Below are positions 38,515-47,091 of a stretch of 64,000 bases of DNA, one piece after another. Origin of the DNA: Pseudoxanthomonas sp. JBR18 (GTDB taxonomy: Bacteria; Pseudomonadota; Gammaproteobacteria; Xanthomonadales; Xanthomonadaceae); NCBI RefSeq assembly GCF_028198165.1, contig NZ_CP116339.1, positions 2,859,001 to 2,923,000 of the forward strand, written 5' to 3'. The notes beneath the pieces were generated by a model, which did not search any database, was not told the DNA's origin, and saw nothing but the letters and a program-made list of their open reading frames with translations. How positions within the stretch are numbered: the first letter of the stretch is position 1; each line of letters opens with the position of its first letter. The translations under genes and the position numbers were made by a program.

Positions 38515-40288
38515 GCTGATGACCTGGCTGGGTGGGACGACGCTGGCGACCAGCGCGGCGGTGGTGCTGGTGGCATTGCTGCGCCGGCCGATGCGCGCGG
38601 CTTTTGGCGTGGGCGCGGCCTATGCGCTGTGGGCGCTGGTACCGGTGGCGTTGATCGCCGTGTCGTTGCCGGCACCGGTACGTCCGGTGCTGCTGGTGCC
38701 GATGGCCGCGAAGGTGGGGGTCATGCAGGCCGTCGGCGAGGCATCGCAGGAATCCACGCTGCCTTGGACTTTGCTGCTCGCCATCGCATGGGGCATGGGC
38801 GGCCTGGCGATGGCCGGCCTGCAGTTCTGGCAGCAGCGCCGCTTCATGCGTCGCCTGGGGCCGTTGCGCCTGCATGCGGACGGCCTGCGTCTGGCCGCGA
38901 CCAGCGCGGGCCTGCCAGCGGTGACCGGCGTGCTGCGGCCACGCATCGTGCTGCCCGCGGATTTCCTGCATCGCTATGACGCCGACGAGCGCGCGCTGGT
39001 CGTGACCCACGAACGCCAGCACATCGCGCGCGGCGACCTGGCGTGCAATGCGCTGGCCGCGCTGCTGCGCTGCGTGTACTGGTTCAACCCACTGCTGCAC
39101 TGGGCGATGGCCCGCTACCGCCATGACCAGGAACTGGCCTGCGATGCGCGCGTGCTGCAGCGTCATCCGGGCGCCCGGCGCACCTATGCGCAGGCGATGC
39201 TGAAGACGCAGCTGGACGACTTCGCCCTGCCGGTTGGCTGTCACTGGCACACCCACCCGATCAAGGAACGGATCGCCATGTTGAAGTGTCCCAGTCCCCG
39301 CTGGTGGCAGACCGGCGTGTCGTCGGTGTTGCTGATGGCGCTGTTCGCGGGAGGTGGCTATGCGGCGTGGGCCGGCCAGCCGGCGGCGCAGGCGACAAAA
39401 GCCGCGCCCATGCGGTACGCCGCGACGTTGCGACTCGAGGTGGACGGCGAGCAGCAGGCGTTTGACATGCGAAGCGATGCCGGCATGCCATTCGCCTTTG
39501 CCCTGCACACCAAGGCAGGACATCGTTGGGAGGGCACGGCCACCATCTCCCCGTTCGCGGCAGGTCAGGTCCGCGTGGACATCGCGTTCAAGCAGGATGG
39601 CGTTGCGCTCCCGGATCCGATGATGCTGGTCGCCCGGTTGGATGAGGACGCTTCAATCAAGCTCTCGCCCGATGCGTCTTCGGGTCCGCTCGTGTTGACC
39701 ATGCGGGTCGGTCAAACAGCGCCGCAGCACGTGCACAACGCGACGAGCACAGAGAAGGCCGGTCCCAGCCAGCGCGCGCAGGCATCCACGGGTCCGGATG
39801 ACGATGCAAGTCCGTTCGATTACACCCAGCACGCGCCGCCGCGTTATCCCAAGGAGGCCGCCAATGCAGGCATCACTGGGACGGTCGTGATGCTGGTGGA
39901 CATCGCGCCAGATGGGCAAGTGGCACGCGTCGTGGTGGAGCATTCCGCACACAATGCGCAGCTCGATGCGGCTGCAGTGGAGGCCGCGCGCAAGTGGCGT
40001 TTCAGGCCCAAGCTGGAAGCGGGCCGGGCCGTGGCGCACCGCGTCCGGGTGCCCATTGAATTCAGTATCGATGAGCCTACCGAAGGAGCCGCGTCAGCAT
40101 CTGGCGACAAGCGCGTGGTCGGGCAGGACACGCCCTTCCTAACCGGACAACTCCAGGCATCCGCGGGCTCGCCAGGCAAGAAGATTCTTACTGACGTCCC
40201 TGTGGATGGCAGCACCGCGCATGTCCGCCTTGCTGCCGGCCGTCCGCCGGGCAAGTGGGACCGCGCCATCATGGGAGCTGCATGCTGA
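38504..40288 (+). CDS. BlaR1-like M56 metallopeptidase fused to a TonB C-terminal domain
   Basis: A 594-residue membrane protein. Several N-terminal helices surround an M56 zinc-peptidase domain with the HExxH-type motif HERQH and ELACDARVL downstream. A further membrane helix (about 268-287) is followed by a periplasmic domain and a complete TonB_C domain near residues 445-525 (PPRYPKEAANAGITGTVVML, then AAVEAARKWRFRPKLEAG). The sensor-penicillin-binding domain of classical BlaR1 is absent. It presumably senses an envelope signal and cleaves the BlaI-type repressor. The ATG has AGGAG 7 bases upstream. Confidence 0.87.
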   Translation: MNSELMTWLGGTTLATSAAVVLVALLRRPMRAAFGVGAAYALWALVPVALIAVSLPAPVRPVLLVPMAAKVGVMQAVGEASQESTLPWTLLLAIAWGMGGLAMAGLQFWQQRRFMRRLGPLRLHADGLRLAATSAGLPAVTGVLRPRIVLPADFLHRYDADERALVVTHERQHIARGDLACNALAALLRCVYWFNPLLHWAMARYRHDQELACDARVLQRHPGARRTYAQAMLKTQLDDFALPVGCHWHTHPIKERIAMLKCPSPRWWQTGVSSVLLMALFAGGGYAAWAGQPAAQATKAAPMRYAATLRLEVDGEQQAFDMRSDAGMPFAFALHTKAGHRWEGTATISPFAAGQVRVDIAFKQDGVALPDPMMLVARLDEDASIKLSPDASSGPLVLTMRVGQTAPQHVHNATSTEKAGPSQRAQASTGPDDDASPFDYTQHAPPRYPKEAANAGITGTVVMLVDIAPDGQVARVVVEHSAHNAQLDAAAVEAARKWRFRPKLEAGRAVAHRVRVPIEFSIDEPTEGAASASGDKRVVGQDTPFLTGQLQASAGSPGKKILTDVPVDGSTAHVRLAAGRPPGKWDRAIMGAAC

Positions 40289-40875
40289 TGCCCCGCGCAT
40301 GCATCTGCGTGATGGTCGCCCTGCTCGTAGCCGGCTGTGCCACCCGGACGCCCGCGATGCAGGAAGACACCGCCACCACCCGCAACACCAATGTCGACCA
40401 GCGCATGTTGATGCCCGAAGGCGGGCAGGAAGGGGAGGCCAAGATCAAGCGCTACACGCTGGCGCCGAGCGAAGTGTTCCGCATGCCCGAGCCGACCGCG
40501 GCGGGCAATCCGGAGCTGCCACCCGATTCGCCGCGCCAGACCCTGGCGCCGACCACGGTCTGTGCGCGCGTGGTCCTCGATGCCCAAGGCGGGGTGCAGC
40601 GCGCCGAACTGTTGGACGACCGCGCCGACTGCGCCGCCGGCGCGCAGCCGGATAACGCGGACCTGGTGCAGGCGATGTTGGGCAAAGTGCGGCAGTGGCG
40701 GTTCGTGCCGGCCGCGGTCTGCCACTTCTCCGCCGACCAACCGCCGGCCGATCCGCAGCGCTGCGATGGGGCGCAGTCGGTGGAGCCGGTCCCGGTGACG
40801 CTGCTGTACGCCTTCACCTTCGAGGTGGAACAGGGCCGCGTGCACGTGGAGCGCGGTGGTATGGGCGGGCAGTAG
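40282..40875 (+). CDS. Lipoprotein with a TonB_C-like domain
   Basis: A 197-residue lipoprotein with lipobox VALLVAGC (Cys near residue 20). A 60-residue linker leads into a domain reading VCARVVLDAQGGVQRAELLD, LVQAMLGKVRQWRFVPA and VTLLYAFTFEVEQGRV. The spacing of QWRFVPA and the final strand resembles the TonB C-terminal fold, although cysteines are added. No named family recognised. It starts inside the end of the BlaR1-like gene (7-base overlap), with GGGAG upstream, so it is in the same operon. An ATG two codons later is the alternative start. Confidence 0.72.
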   Translation: MLMPRACICVMVALLVAGCATRTPAMQEDTATTRNTNVDQRMLMPEGGQEGEAKIKRYTLAPSEVFRMPEPTAAGNPELPPDSPRQTLAPTTVCARVVLDAQGGVQRAELLDDRADCAAGAQPDNADLVQAMLGKVRQWRFVPAAVCHFSADQPPADPQRCDGAQSVEPVPVTLLYAFTFEVEQGRVHVERGGMGGQ

Positions 40876-40879
40876 CGCG

Positions 40880-40984
40880 CTGTAGCTGTTGGCTTGGTGG
40901 GAGCCGATTTATCGACGATGTGGCTTCACCGAGGTGGCCCGATCGCCGATGCATCGGGTCTCATAGACATCGCTGTCGCTACAG
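40880..40984. repeat. Intergenic inverted repeat, possibly a degenerate REP pair
   Basis: CTGTAGC (40880-40886) and GCTACAG (40978-40984) bound a hairpin-rich 105-base segment that fills the space between the convergent lipoprotein and flavin reductase genes. The ends carry GTAG, as in the clearer REP pair at 43399-43463, but the internal stems are imperfect. Confidence 0.3.
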
Positions 40985-41536
40985 CATCTCCGGCTTGAAC
41001 AGCCTGCGCCGCGAGCGTTCGCTGCCTGACACCATGAACTGCCCATCGCCCCGGTAGTGCAGCGTGCGCGGCAGCTTGGGTGTGGGCGCAACATGCGCCT
41101 TGACCACCTCCCAGACGAACAGGTTGTAGCGGTCCACCAGCGCGTCGTCGTGCAGACGGCACTCGAAGCTGGCATGGCATTGCGCGATTAGCGGTGCGTC
41201 CACGCAACTGGCCCGCTTTGCGGTCAGGCCGAAGGCCGCGAACTTGTCGACCTCGCCCCCGCTGCAATTGCCGATCCGCACCACCGTGTCCAGCAGCGGC
41301 TCGGTCGGCAGGTTGATCACGCACTGTCGGCTGGCACGGATCAATCCGAAGCTGTGGTTCGCGCGGGAGATCACGCAGGCCAGCAGCGAGGGCGCGAATT
41401 CCATGACCATGTGCCAGCCCATCGTCATGATGTCGCGTTGACCGTCGTGCGCGCTGCTGACCAGCACCACCGGGCCGGGCTCAAGGAAACGGCGCACCTG
41501 ATGTACGGGAAAATCCTGTTTGGCGATGGGCTGCAT
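40979..41536 (-). CDS. Flavin reductase family protein (FMN-binding split barrel)
   Basis: A 185-residue flavoprotein. The split-barrel pattern PGPVVLVSSAHDGQRDIMT, then FAPSLLACVISRANHS and QCVINLPTEPLLDTV, is typical of the DIM6/NTAB flavin reductase family, which binds FMN and reduces flavins or acts as a partner oxidoreductase. Substrate unknown. It stands alone, convergent with the lipoprotein gene and divergent from the ubiB-like gene. Confidence 0.88.
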   Translation of the reverse strand: MQPIAKQDFPVHQVRRFLEPGPVVLVSSAHDGQRDIMTMGWHMVMEFAPSLLACVISRANHSFGLIRASRQCVINLPTEPLLDTVVRIGNCSGGEVDKFAAFGLTAKRASCVDAPLIAQCHASFECRLHDDALVDRYNLFVWEVVKAHVAPTPKLPRTLHYRGDGQFMVSGSERSRRRLFKPEML

Positions 41537-41664
41537 CGGGCGTCGGGCGCTGGCTTTAGAGGTGCACCAGTGTGCGTGGTGCGCCGTGACGGGTGTCTTG
41601 CCGCCGTATCGGCGCGGTAGGCTTGAACGCCACGCACGCGCATCGCGTCAACGGAGAGATCGGC

Positions 41665-43344
41665 ATGTGGGAAACCCTGGGCACGCTGCGCGATCTGGGC
41701 CGGCTGCAGGAGATCGCCTCGGTGCTGGTGCGTTACGGCTTCGGCGACGTGGTGCGCAGGATCGGCCTGGCCAATGTGCTGGAGCGTGCCGGGCGCCTGG
41801 TACATGCCGAGCACGCCGGCGAGTTCCTGCATCTGCAACCGGCCCAGCGCCTGCGTCGCGCGCTGGAAGAACTGGGGCCAACCTTCATCAAGCTGGGCCA
41901 GGTGCTGGCCACGCGCGTGGACCTGCTGGCGGCAGACTGGATCGTCGAACTGGGCGCCCTGCAGAGCGCGGTGCCGGCGCTGGACTTTGAGCAGGTGCGT
42001 GCGCAGGTGCGCGAGGACCTGGGCGCCGAACCCGAGGCGGTCTTCGATCGCATCGACACCGCCGCGCTGGCGGGCGCATCGCTGGCGCAGACCCATCGTG
42101 CGTGGCTGGCCGATGGCACCCCGGTGATCCTCAAGATCCGCCGCCCCGGCATCGTCGAGGTGGTCGAGGCCGACCTGCGCCTGCTCGCGCGGCTGGCCGA
42201 CATCGCCCAGGCGCGGCTGCCGGACCTGCGCCGCTTCCGGCCGGACGAGGTGGTCAAGCAGTTCACCGCCTCGCTGCGTGCGGAGCTGGATTTTGCCGCC
42301 GAGTGCCGCAATGCCGAGCAGATCGCGGCCAACTTCGCGCAGTTCCCGGGCATGGTGGTGCCGCGCGTGTACTGGACGTGGACCAGTGCCCGGCTCAACG
42401 TGCAGGACTTCGTCCAGGGACTGCCGGGCGGCGACATGGCCGCGCTGGATGCCGCGGGCCTAGACCGCAAGGCACTGGCGCGCACCGGCGCGCAGATCGT
42501 GATGAAGATGGTGCTGGAGGACGGGCTGTTCCATGCCGACCCGCATCCGGGCAACCTGTTCTACCTGCCCGACGGTCGCATCGCGCTGATCGATTTCGGC
42601 ATGGTCGGGCGCGTGTCCCAGACGCGGCGCGCGCAGATCGCCCGGCTGCTGCACGGCCTGGTCACCCAGCAGCCCGAGGCGGTGGCCGACATCCTGCTCG
42701 ACTGGGCCGGTGATGAGGGCCAGGGCGAGGCGGACGAGGCTGTGCTGCTGGCCGATATCACCACCTTCACCGACCAGTTTCACGGCGTGCCGCTCAAGGA
42801 CCTGCGCATCGGCCGGATGCTGACGGAGATCTCCACCCTGCTGCGCGTGCATGCGCTGGTGCTGCCGCCGGATCTGGCGCTGATGATCAAGGCCTTGCTG
42901 ACATTGGAAGGGCTGGGCCGGCAACTGGACCCGGACTTCGACATGGCCGGCCAGGCGCGGCCGTTCCTGGAGCGGGCGATGCTGGCGCGCTACGCGCCGC
43001 GGCACCTGGCCCGACGTGGAGGTCGGATGCTGGGCGAATCGCTGGACCTGCTGGGCGAGCTGCCGCGCGATGTGCGGCGGCTGGTGCGCGCGGCCGGACG
43101 CGGGCGCATGAAGCTGGAGATCACCAGCCTGCGCAGCGTCGGTGCGCAGCTGAACCACGCGGTGAATCGGCTGACGATGGGCATCGTTACCGCGGCGCTG
43201 ATCGTTGGCTCGGCCATCGTGATGAACAGTGCCGGCGGCGTGCCCAGCGCGTGGCGCACCGGGCTGGGCCTGGCCGGCTTCATCGGCGCGGCCGTGTGCG
43301 GCGTGGGCATCCTGCTGTCGATCTGGCGCAGTGGACGCCGCTGA
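41665..43344 (+). CDS. UbiB/AarF/ABC1-family atypical kinase
   Basis: A 559-residue protein-kinase-like membrane protein. Family-specific motifs are the KxGQ motif in FIKLGQVLATR (76-79), the Ala-rich loop AGASLAQTH (136-144) in place of the glycine-rich loop, Lys157 in VILKIRRPG, FHADPHPGNLF and LIDFGMVGR. Two hydrophobic helices close the C-terminus (about 512-533 and 537-553). UbiB supports ubiquinone synthesis, but paralogues also occur. The gene is not beside ubiE/ubiJ, so the ubiB symbol is withheld. The ATG has ACGGAGAG upstream. Confidence 0.88.
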   Translation: MWETLGTLRDLGRLQEIASVLVRYGFGDVVRRIGLANVLERAGRLVHAEHAGEFLHLQPAQRLRRALEELGPTFIKLGQVLATRVDLLAADWIVELGALQSAVPALDFEQVRAQVREDLGAEPEAVFDRIDTAALAGASLAQTHRAWLADGTPVILKIRRPGIVEVVEADLRLLARLADIAQARLPDLRRFRPDEVVKQFTASLRAELDFAAECRNAEQIAANFAQFPGMVVPRVYWTWTSARLNVQDFVQGLPGGDMAALDAAGLDRKALARTGAQIVMKMVLEDGLFHADPHPGNLFYLPDGRIALIDFGMVGRVSQTRRAQIARLLHGLVTQQPEAVADILLDWAGDEGQGEADEAVLLADITTFTDQFHGVPLKDLRIGRMLTEISTLLRVHALVLPPDLALMIKALLTLEGLGRQLDPDFDMAGQARPFLERAMLARYAPRHLARRGGRMLGESLDLLGELPRDVRRLVRAAGRGRMKLEITSLRSVGAQLNHAVNRLTMGIVTAALIVGSAIVMNSAGGVPSAWRTGLGLAGFIGAAVCGVGILLSIWRSGRR

Positions 43345-43398
43345 CCCCGCCGGCGCGCCCTTGCGGGTCCGCCACTGTGTAGGGACTCGCCGATTCCC

Positions 43399-43463
43399 GT
43401 AGCCGAGCGTGCTCGGCCGGGGCACTATCGGCCGTGCCCACAGCCGAGCAAGCTCGGCGCTAC
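43399..43463. repeat. GTAG-type REP palindrome pair in inverted orientation
   Basis: Two palindromic units face each other: GTAG followed by CCGAGCGTGCTCGGC (from 43399), and on the opposite strand GTAG followed by CGCCGAGCTTGCTCGGC (ending 43463). GGGCAC and GTGCCC pair between them. This is the layout of a REP doublet. GTAG-headed REPs are known from Stenotrophomonas. It sits between convergent genes. Confidence 0.75.
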
Positions 43464-43479
43464 AAGCGGATCCAGCGCA

Positions 43480-44097
43480 TTACAGCACGTGCACCGCGTC
43501 GGCCAGCTGCTGCACCTCATCGGGCTGATGGCTGACGTAGAGCATCGGCAGCCCGGTCCGCTCGCGCACGCGGCGCAGATAGGGAATCAACTCGCCGCGT
43601 CGCGCCGGGTCCAGCGCGGAGAGCGGCTCATCCAGCAGCAGCATGGCCGGCTGGGAGAGCAGGGCGCGGCCGATGGCCACGCGCTGGGCTTCGCCCCCGG
43701 ACAGGTTGCGTGGGCGCCGCGCCAACAGCGGCGCGATGCCCAGCAGGTCCACCACGGCGTCGAAGCCAAAACCATTGCCGCCCTTCGCGCCGTGGCGGCC
43801 GTAGCCCAGGTTGCCGCGCACGTCCAGGTGCGGGAACAGGCGCGCATCCTGGAACACGTAGCCGATGCGCCTCCGGTGTACGGGCAGGTTGATGCGGGTG
43901 ACGCTGTCGAATAGCACGCGGCCATCCACCTCGATCCGACCGGCCTGCGGCCGCAGCAGCCCGGCAATGGCGTTGAGCACGCTGGTCTTGCCCACGCCGG
44001 AAGGCCCGGTGAGCGCCAGCACGCGGGCATCGCTGTCGATGCGCACCTGCCGCGCGAAGGCGCCGCGGCGCAGCTGCAGATCCACGTGCAGGTTCAC
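43480..44097 (-). CDS. modC: Molybdate ABC transporter ATP-binding protein, short form without TOBE/MOP domain
   Basis: ABC ATPase that powers molybdate uptake. It starts with GTG overlapping the modB TGA (GTGA). Motifs are intact: Walker A GPSGVGKT (31-38), Q-loop FQD, signature LSGGEAQ (132-138), Walker B LLLDEP (153-158) and H-loop His190. At 205 residues it stops right after the ATPase core, whereas typical ModC is about 350 residues with a molybdate-binding TOBE/MOP tail. The stop is clean, with no remnant domain visible downstream in any frame, so this looks like a naturally short form. Confidence 0.9.
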   Translation of the reverse strand: MNLHVDLQLRRGAFARQVRIDSDARVLALTGPSGVGKTSVLNAIAGLLRPQAGRIEVDGRVLFDSVTRINLPVHRRRIGYVFQDARLFPHLDVRGNLGYGRHGAKGGNGFGFDAVVDLLGIAPLLARRPRNLSGGEAQRVAIGRALLSQPAMLLLDEPLSALDPARRGELIPYLRRVRERTGLPMLYVSHQPDEVQQLADAVHVL

Positions 44098-44795
44098 AGC
44101 ACCTCCTCGGCGTCCGTGCCGCGCTGGCGCCGGGCCAGCCATTCGCTGAGCATCAGCGCGGCCAGCGAGAGCGCTAGCGACACGCCGGCCAGGCGCCAGA
44201 TGCCAGCCTCGGCCCCGGGCACCTGCAGCAGGTTGTAGATGGCCGAGGAGATCGTCTGGGTCTGCCCGGGGATGTTGGAGACGAAGGTGATGGTCGCGCC
44301 GAACTCGCCCAGCGCCTTGGCGAATGCCAGCACCACGCCGGCCAGGATGCCCGGCCACGCCAGCGGCAGGGTCACAGTGAAGAACACGCGCCACGGTCCC
44401 GCGCCCAGCGTGGCGGCGGCGTGTTCCAGGCGGCGGTCGACGTGTTCGATGGACAGGCGCACCGCGCGCACCATCAGCGGGAAGCCCATCACCGCGCAGG
44501 CCAGCGCCGCGCCGGTCCAGCGGAACGCGAAACGGAAGCCGAAGTGTTCCAGCAGCCAGGCGCCGACCACGCCCTGCGTCCCCATCACCACCAGCAGCGC
44601 ATAGCCGGTGACCACCGGCGGAAGCACCAGGGGCAGGTGCACCAGCGCATCGAGCAGTGTGCGCCCCGGGAAGCGCCGGCGCGCCAGCAGCCAGGCCACG
44701 GCCACGGCCGGCGGCAGGCTGGCCACGGACGCCACCAGCGCGACTTTCAGGCTCAGGCCGATGGCGGTCAGTTCGTTCGGGGAAAATGCCAGCAT
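44094..44795 (-). CDS. modB: Molybdate ABC transporter permease
   Basis: A 233-residue inner-membrane permease with about five to six helices and the BPD_transp signature ATLGAGPWRVFFTVTLPLAW and FAKALGEFGATITFVSNI, where ModB proteins carry the EFG-type EAA loop. It forms the channel with ModC. It lies 9 bases after the modA stop and overlaps modC by 4 bases. Confidence 0.94.
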   Translation of the reverse strand: MLAFSPNELTAIGLSLKVALVASVASLPPAVAVAWLLARRRFPGRTLLDALVHLPLVLPPVVTGYALLVVMGTQGVVGAWLLEHFGFRFAFRWTGAALACAVMGFPLMVRAVRLSIEHVDRRLEHAAATLGAGPWRVFFTVTLPLAWPGILAGVVLAFAKALGEFGATITFVSNIPGQTQTISSAIYNLLQVPGAEAGIWRLAGVSLALSLAALMLSEWLARRQRGTDAEEVL

Positions 44796-44804
44796 CGCGC
44801 GAGG

Positions 44805-45614
44805 TTACTTGAGCAGCGAGAAGCCGTGTTTCTCGAAGATGGCCCGCGCGGGCGCGCTGCCCAGCCAGGTCACGAACGCCATGCGCCCCGGCGCAGTGCC
44901 GGCCTTGAGCGCGGCGACGGGATAGACGATGGCCGGGTGGCTGCCGGCCGGAAAGGTGGCCACCACGCGCACGCCGGGGTCGGCGGCCGCATCCGAGCCG
45001 TAGACGATGCCCAGCGGCGCCTCGCCGCGCGAGACCAGCAGCAGCGCCGAGCGCACGCTGTCCGACTCTGCCAGCCTGTCCTGTACGCCCTTCCACTGGC
45101 CCAGCGACTGCAGCGCGGCCTTGGCGTACTTGCCTGCCGGCACGCTGTCGGTCTTGCCGACGGCCAGGCGGCCATCGCCCAGGGCGGCGGACAGGCCGCC
45201 GGACTGGCCGAGGCTGACCTGCGCCTGGCTGGCCTTGGGCGCGACCAGGACCAGGTCGTTGCCCAGCAGGTTGCGACGGCTGGCGGTGTCGATCAGGTCG
45301 CGCTGCTGCAGGTCGTCCATCCACGCCAGGTCGGCGGAGATGAATACATCGGCCGGCGCGCCCTGCGCGATCTGCCGGGCCAGGGTGGAACTGGCCGCAT
45401 AGGACACGGTGACCGCGGTGCCGGTGGTGCGCTGGTACAGCGCGGCGGCCTCGTCCATCGACTCCCTGAGGCTGGCCGCCGCAAAAACGGTGATCGGCTG
45501 CGCGGCGACAGCCTGCGTGGCGGTGAGGGCCGCCAGGAGCAGCAGGCCGGCGCGCAGCAGGCGCGAGGCGAGGTGGGCCGGCATGAACGGCAATAGGCGA
45601 GGCAGGCGCTTCAT
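44805..45614 (-). CDS. modA: Molybdate-binding periplasmic protein
   Basis: Periplasmic solute-binding protein that captures molybdate or tungstate. The 269-residue product has a signal peptide (cleavage near AVAA-QP, about residue 38). The ModA opening [16 protein letters not shown] has the conserved AASL ligand serine, and [20 protein letters not shown] follows. The ATG (MKRLPRLL) has GGGAGA upstream. A longer start 7 codons earlier would run into the ModE box. First gene downstream of the ModE site. Confidence 0.94.
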   Translation of the reverse strand: MKRLPRLLPFMPAHLASRLLRAGLLLLAALTATQAVAAQPITVFAAASLRESMDEAAALYQRTTGTAVTVSYAASSTLARQIAQGAPADVFISADLAWMDDLQQRDLIDTASRRNLLGNDLVLVAPKASQAQVSLGQSGGLSAALGDGRLAVGKTDSVPAGKYAKAALQSLGQWKGVQDRLAESDSVRSALLLVSRGEAPLGIVYGSDAAADPGVRVVATFPAGSHPAIVYPVAALKAGTAPGRMAFVTWLGSAPARAIFEKHGFSLLK

Positions 45615-45623
45615 TGGATCTCC

Positions 45624-45647
45624 CGTTATATCCATCAGGATATACCG
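45624..45647. promoter_or_regulatory. ModE box upstream of modABC
   Basis: CGTTATAT (45624-45631), 8 bases, then ATATACCG (45640-45647): a near-perfect inverted repeat matching the ModE operator CGTTATAT...ATATAACG at 15 of 16 half-site positions. It lies 10 bases upstream of the modA start codon, in the gap between modE and modA. Repression of modABC when molybdate is plentiful is expected. Confidence 0.85.
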
Positions 45648-45677
45648 CGGCTGTGAGCGCGGCGCGAGGCGGCGGCT

Positions 45678-46037
45678 TCAGTCCGGCTGGCGTTGGGCCG
45701 CCAACCAGGCCAACTCGGCGGCCGCGGCTTCGGCGCAGCGCTGCTCGATGCGCCGGTAGGCGGCCAGCACCTGCAGTCCGAACGGGGTGAGCACGGCGCC
45801 GCCGCCACCCGTGCCGCCCTTGTTCGCCTGCACGACCGGCTCGCGGAAGACCTGGTTCATGGCGTCCACCAGATCCCAGGCGCGCTTGTAGCTCATGCCC
45901 ATGCGGCGTCCAGCGGCCGAGATCGAGCCGGTGTCGCGCACGCCTTCCAGCAGCTCGGCCTTGCCCGGCCCGAGCGCGGTCGCTGGGGTGAGCATCAGGC
46001 GTAGTTTCAGGGGCAGCGGGGAGACGGAGGCAGGCAT
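45678..46037 (-). CDS. modE: ModE-like regulator, DNA-binding domain only
   Basis: A 119-residue protein equal to the N-terminal winged-helix domain of ModE. LLEGVRDTGSISAAGRRMGM and SYKRAWDLVDAMN form the helix-turn-helix, followed by the GGTGGGGAVLTPFG wing. The C-terminal pair of MOP domains that bind molybdate in E. coli ModE (about 262 residues) is missing. How it senses molybdate is therefore open. ATG (MPASVSPL) was chosen. The frame extends upstream without good alternatives. It precedes modA with the ModE box between them. Confidence 0.88.
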   Translation of the reverse strand: MPASVSPLPLKLRLMLTPATALGPGKAELLEGVRDTGSISAAGRRMGMSYKRAWDLVDAMNQVFREPVVQANKGGTGGGGAVLTPFGLQVLAAYRRIEQRCAEAAAAELAWLAAQRQPD

Positions 46038-46138
46038 GGTGCAGATCCGGCGGCAAGGCCCGCGGCAGCATAGCCGAGGCACCGCCGCCGCCCTGCCGCG
46101 CTGCTAGGCTGTGGATCCCATCCGACGGCGAGGCCAGC

Positions 46139-46615
46139 ATGGCATCCGACCCGATCACCGTGGTGCTGGAACAAACCGGCGACTACGCCTTCCACGTGCG
46201 TTTTGAAGGGCTAGAGGCGGAGCTGCACACCGACGAATCCCCGCCGCTCGGACGCGGTGAAGGGCCCAATCCCGCGCGCCTGCTGCTGGCGGCCATCGCC
46301 AACTGCCTGTCGGCCAGCCTGGTGTTCGCCTTGCGCAAGTTCCACAACACGCCCGGGCCGCTGCGCGCCACCATCACCGCCGTGCCGGTGCGCAACGCAC
46401 AGAGGCGCGTGCGGATTCCGCAGGCGCAGGTCGTCCTGGAGCTGCCGGGCCTCAATGCGGACTACCAGCACCTGGAGCGGGTGCTGGACACCTTCGAGGA
46501 CTTCTGCACGGTCACCCAGAGCGTGCGTGACGGCATGGACGTGGAGGTCACCGTGCGCGATGCCGCCGGCCATGTCTTGCACGGCCAGGCGCAGGCGGGG
46601 GAGGCCGGGGCATGA
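46139..46615 (+). CDS. OsmC-family peroxiredoxin-like protein
   Basis: A 158-residue protein of the OsmC/Ohr fold. It has two conserved cysteines: one in the long helix (LLAAIANCLSASLVF) and one in FEDFCTVTQSVRDG. OsmC proteins use such a pair to reduce organic hydroperoxides. This branch (YhfA/OsmC-like) has less certain substrates. It overlaps trxC by 4 bases, which suggests that thioredoxin 2 supplies its reducing power. Confidence 0.88.
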   Translation: MASDPITVVLEQTGDYAFHVRFEGLEAELHTDESPPLGRGEGPNPARLLLAAIANCLSASLVFALRKFHNTPGPLRATITAVPVRNAQRRVRIPQAQVVLELPGLNADYQHLERVLDTFEDFCTVTQSVRDGMDVEVTVRDAAGHVLHGQAQAGEAGA

Positions 46616-47058
46616 ACGCGGCGCAGGCACTGCTGGTCGCCTGCCCCCACTGCCACGCACGCAACCGCGTTCCCGCCGCGCGGCTGGCGCAGGCCCCCAC
46701 CTGCGGACGTTGCCACCAGGCGCTGTTCACCGGGCATCCGGTCGCGCTGGATGCCGCGCATTTCGACACCCATGCGCGCGACAGCGACCTGCCGCTGCTG
46801 GTGGATTTCTGGGCCGACTGGTGCGGGCCATGCAAGATGATGGCGCCGCACTTCGAGGCGGCCGCCGCGCAGCTGGAGCCACGCCTGCGCCTGGCCAAGG
46901 TCGATACCGAGGCCAATCGCACGCTGGGTGCGCGCTTCGGCATCCGCAGCATCCCGACCATGGCGCTGTTCCTGCACGGGCGCGAGCTGGGGCGTCAGTC
47001 CGGCGCCATGCAGGCCGCCGACATCGTGCGCTGGGCGCGGGCGACGGCCGGGATCTGA
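46612..47058 (+). CDS. trxC: Thioredoxin 2 with N-terminal zinc finger
   Basis: Cytoplasmic disulfide reductase. The 148-residue product has a zinc-binding N-terminus with CPHC (Cys11, Cys14) and CGRC (Cys31, Cys34), followed by a thioredoxin fold with active site WCGPC (Cys71, Cys74) and IRSIPTMALF containing the cis-Pro. The ATG has GGGGGAGG upstream and overlaps the OsmC-family stop. Confidence 0.95.
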   Translation: MNAAQALLVACPHCHARNRVPAARLAQAPTCGRCHQALFTGHPVALDAAHFDTHARDSDLPLLVDFWADWCGPCKMMAPHFEAAAAQLEPRLRLAKVDTEANRTLGARFGIRSIPTMALFLHGRELGRQSGAMQAADIVRWARATAGI

Positions 47059-47091
47059 CGCGGTTCCGCGCCAGGCCGTGGCGTCCTGCGC

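Noticed and set aside
38504..40288. Classical beta-lactam sensor BlaR1
   Set aside because: The C-terminal penicillin-binding sensor domain is absent and replaced by TonB_C, so a beta-lactam resistance role is not supported.
43480..46158. An 892-codon open frame on the minus strand covering the whole mod locus
   Set aside because: Only its last 205 codons are a real protein (ModC). The rest is the out-of-frame reading of modB, modA and modE, which have clear family sequences, signal peptide and starts.
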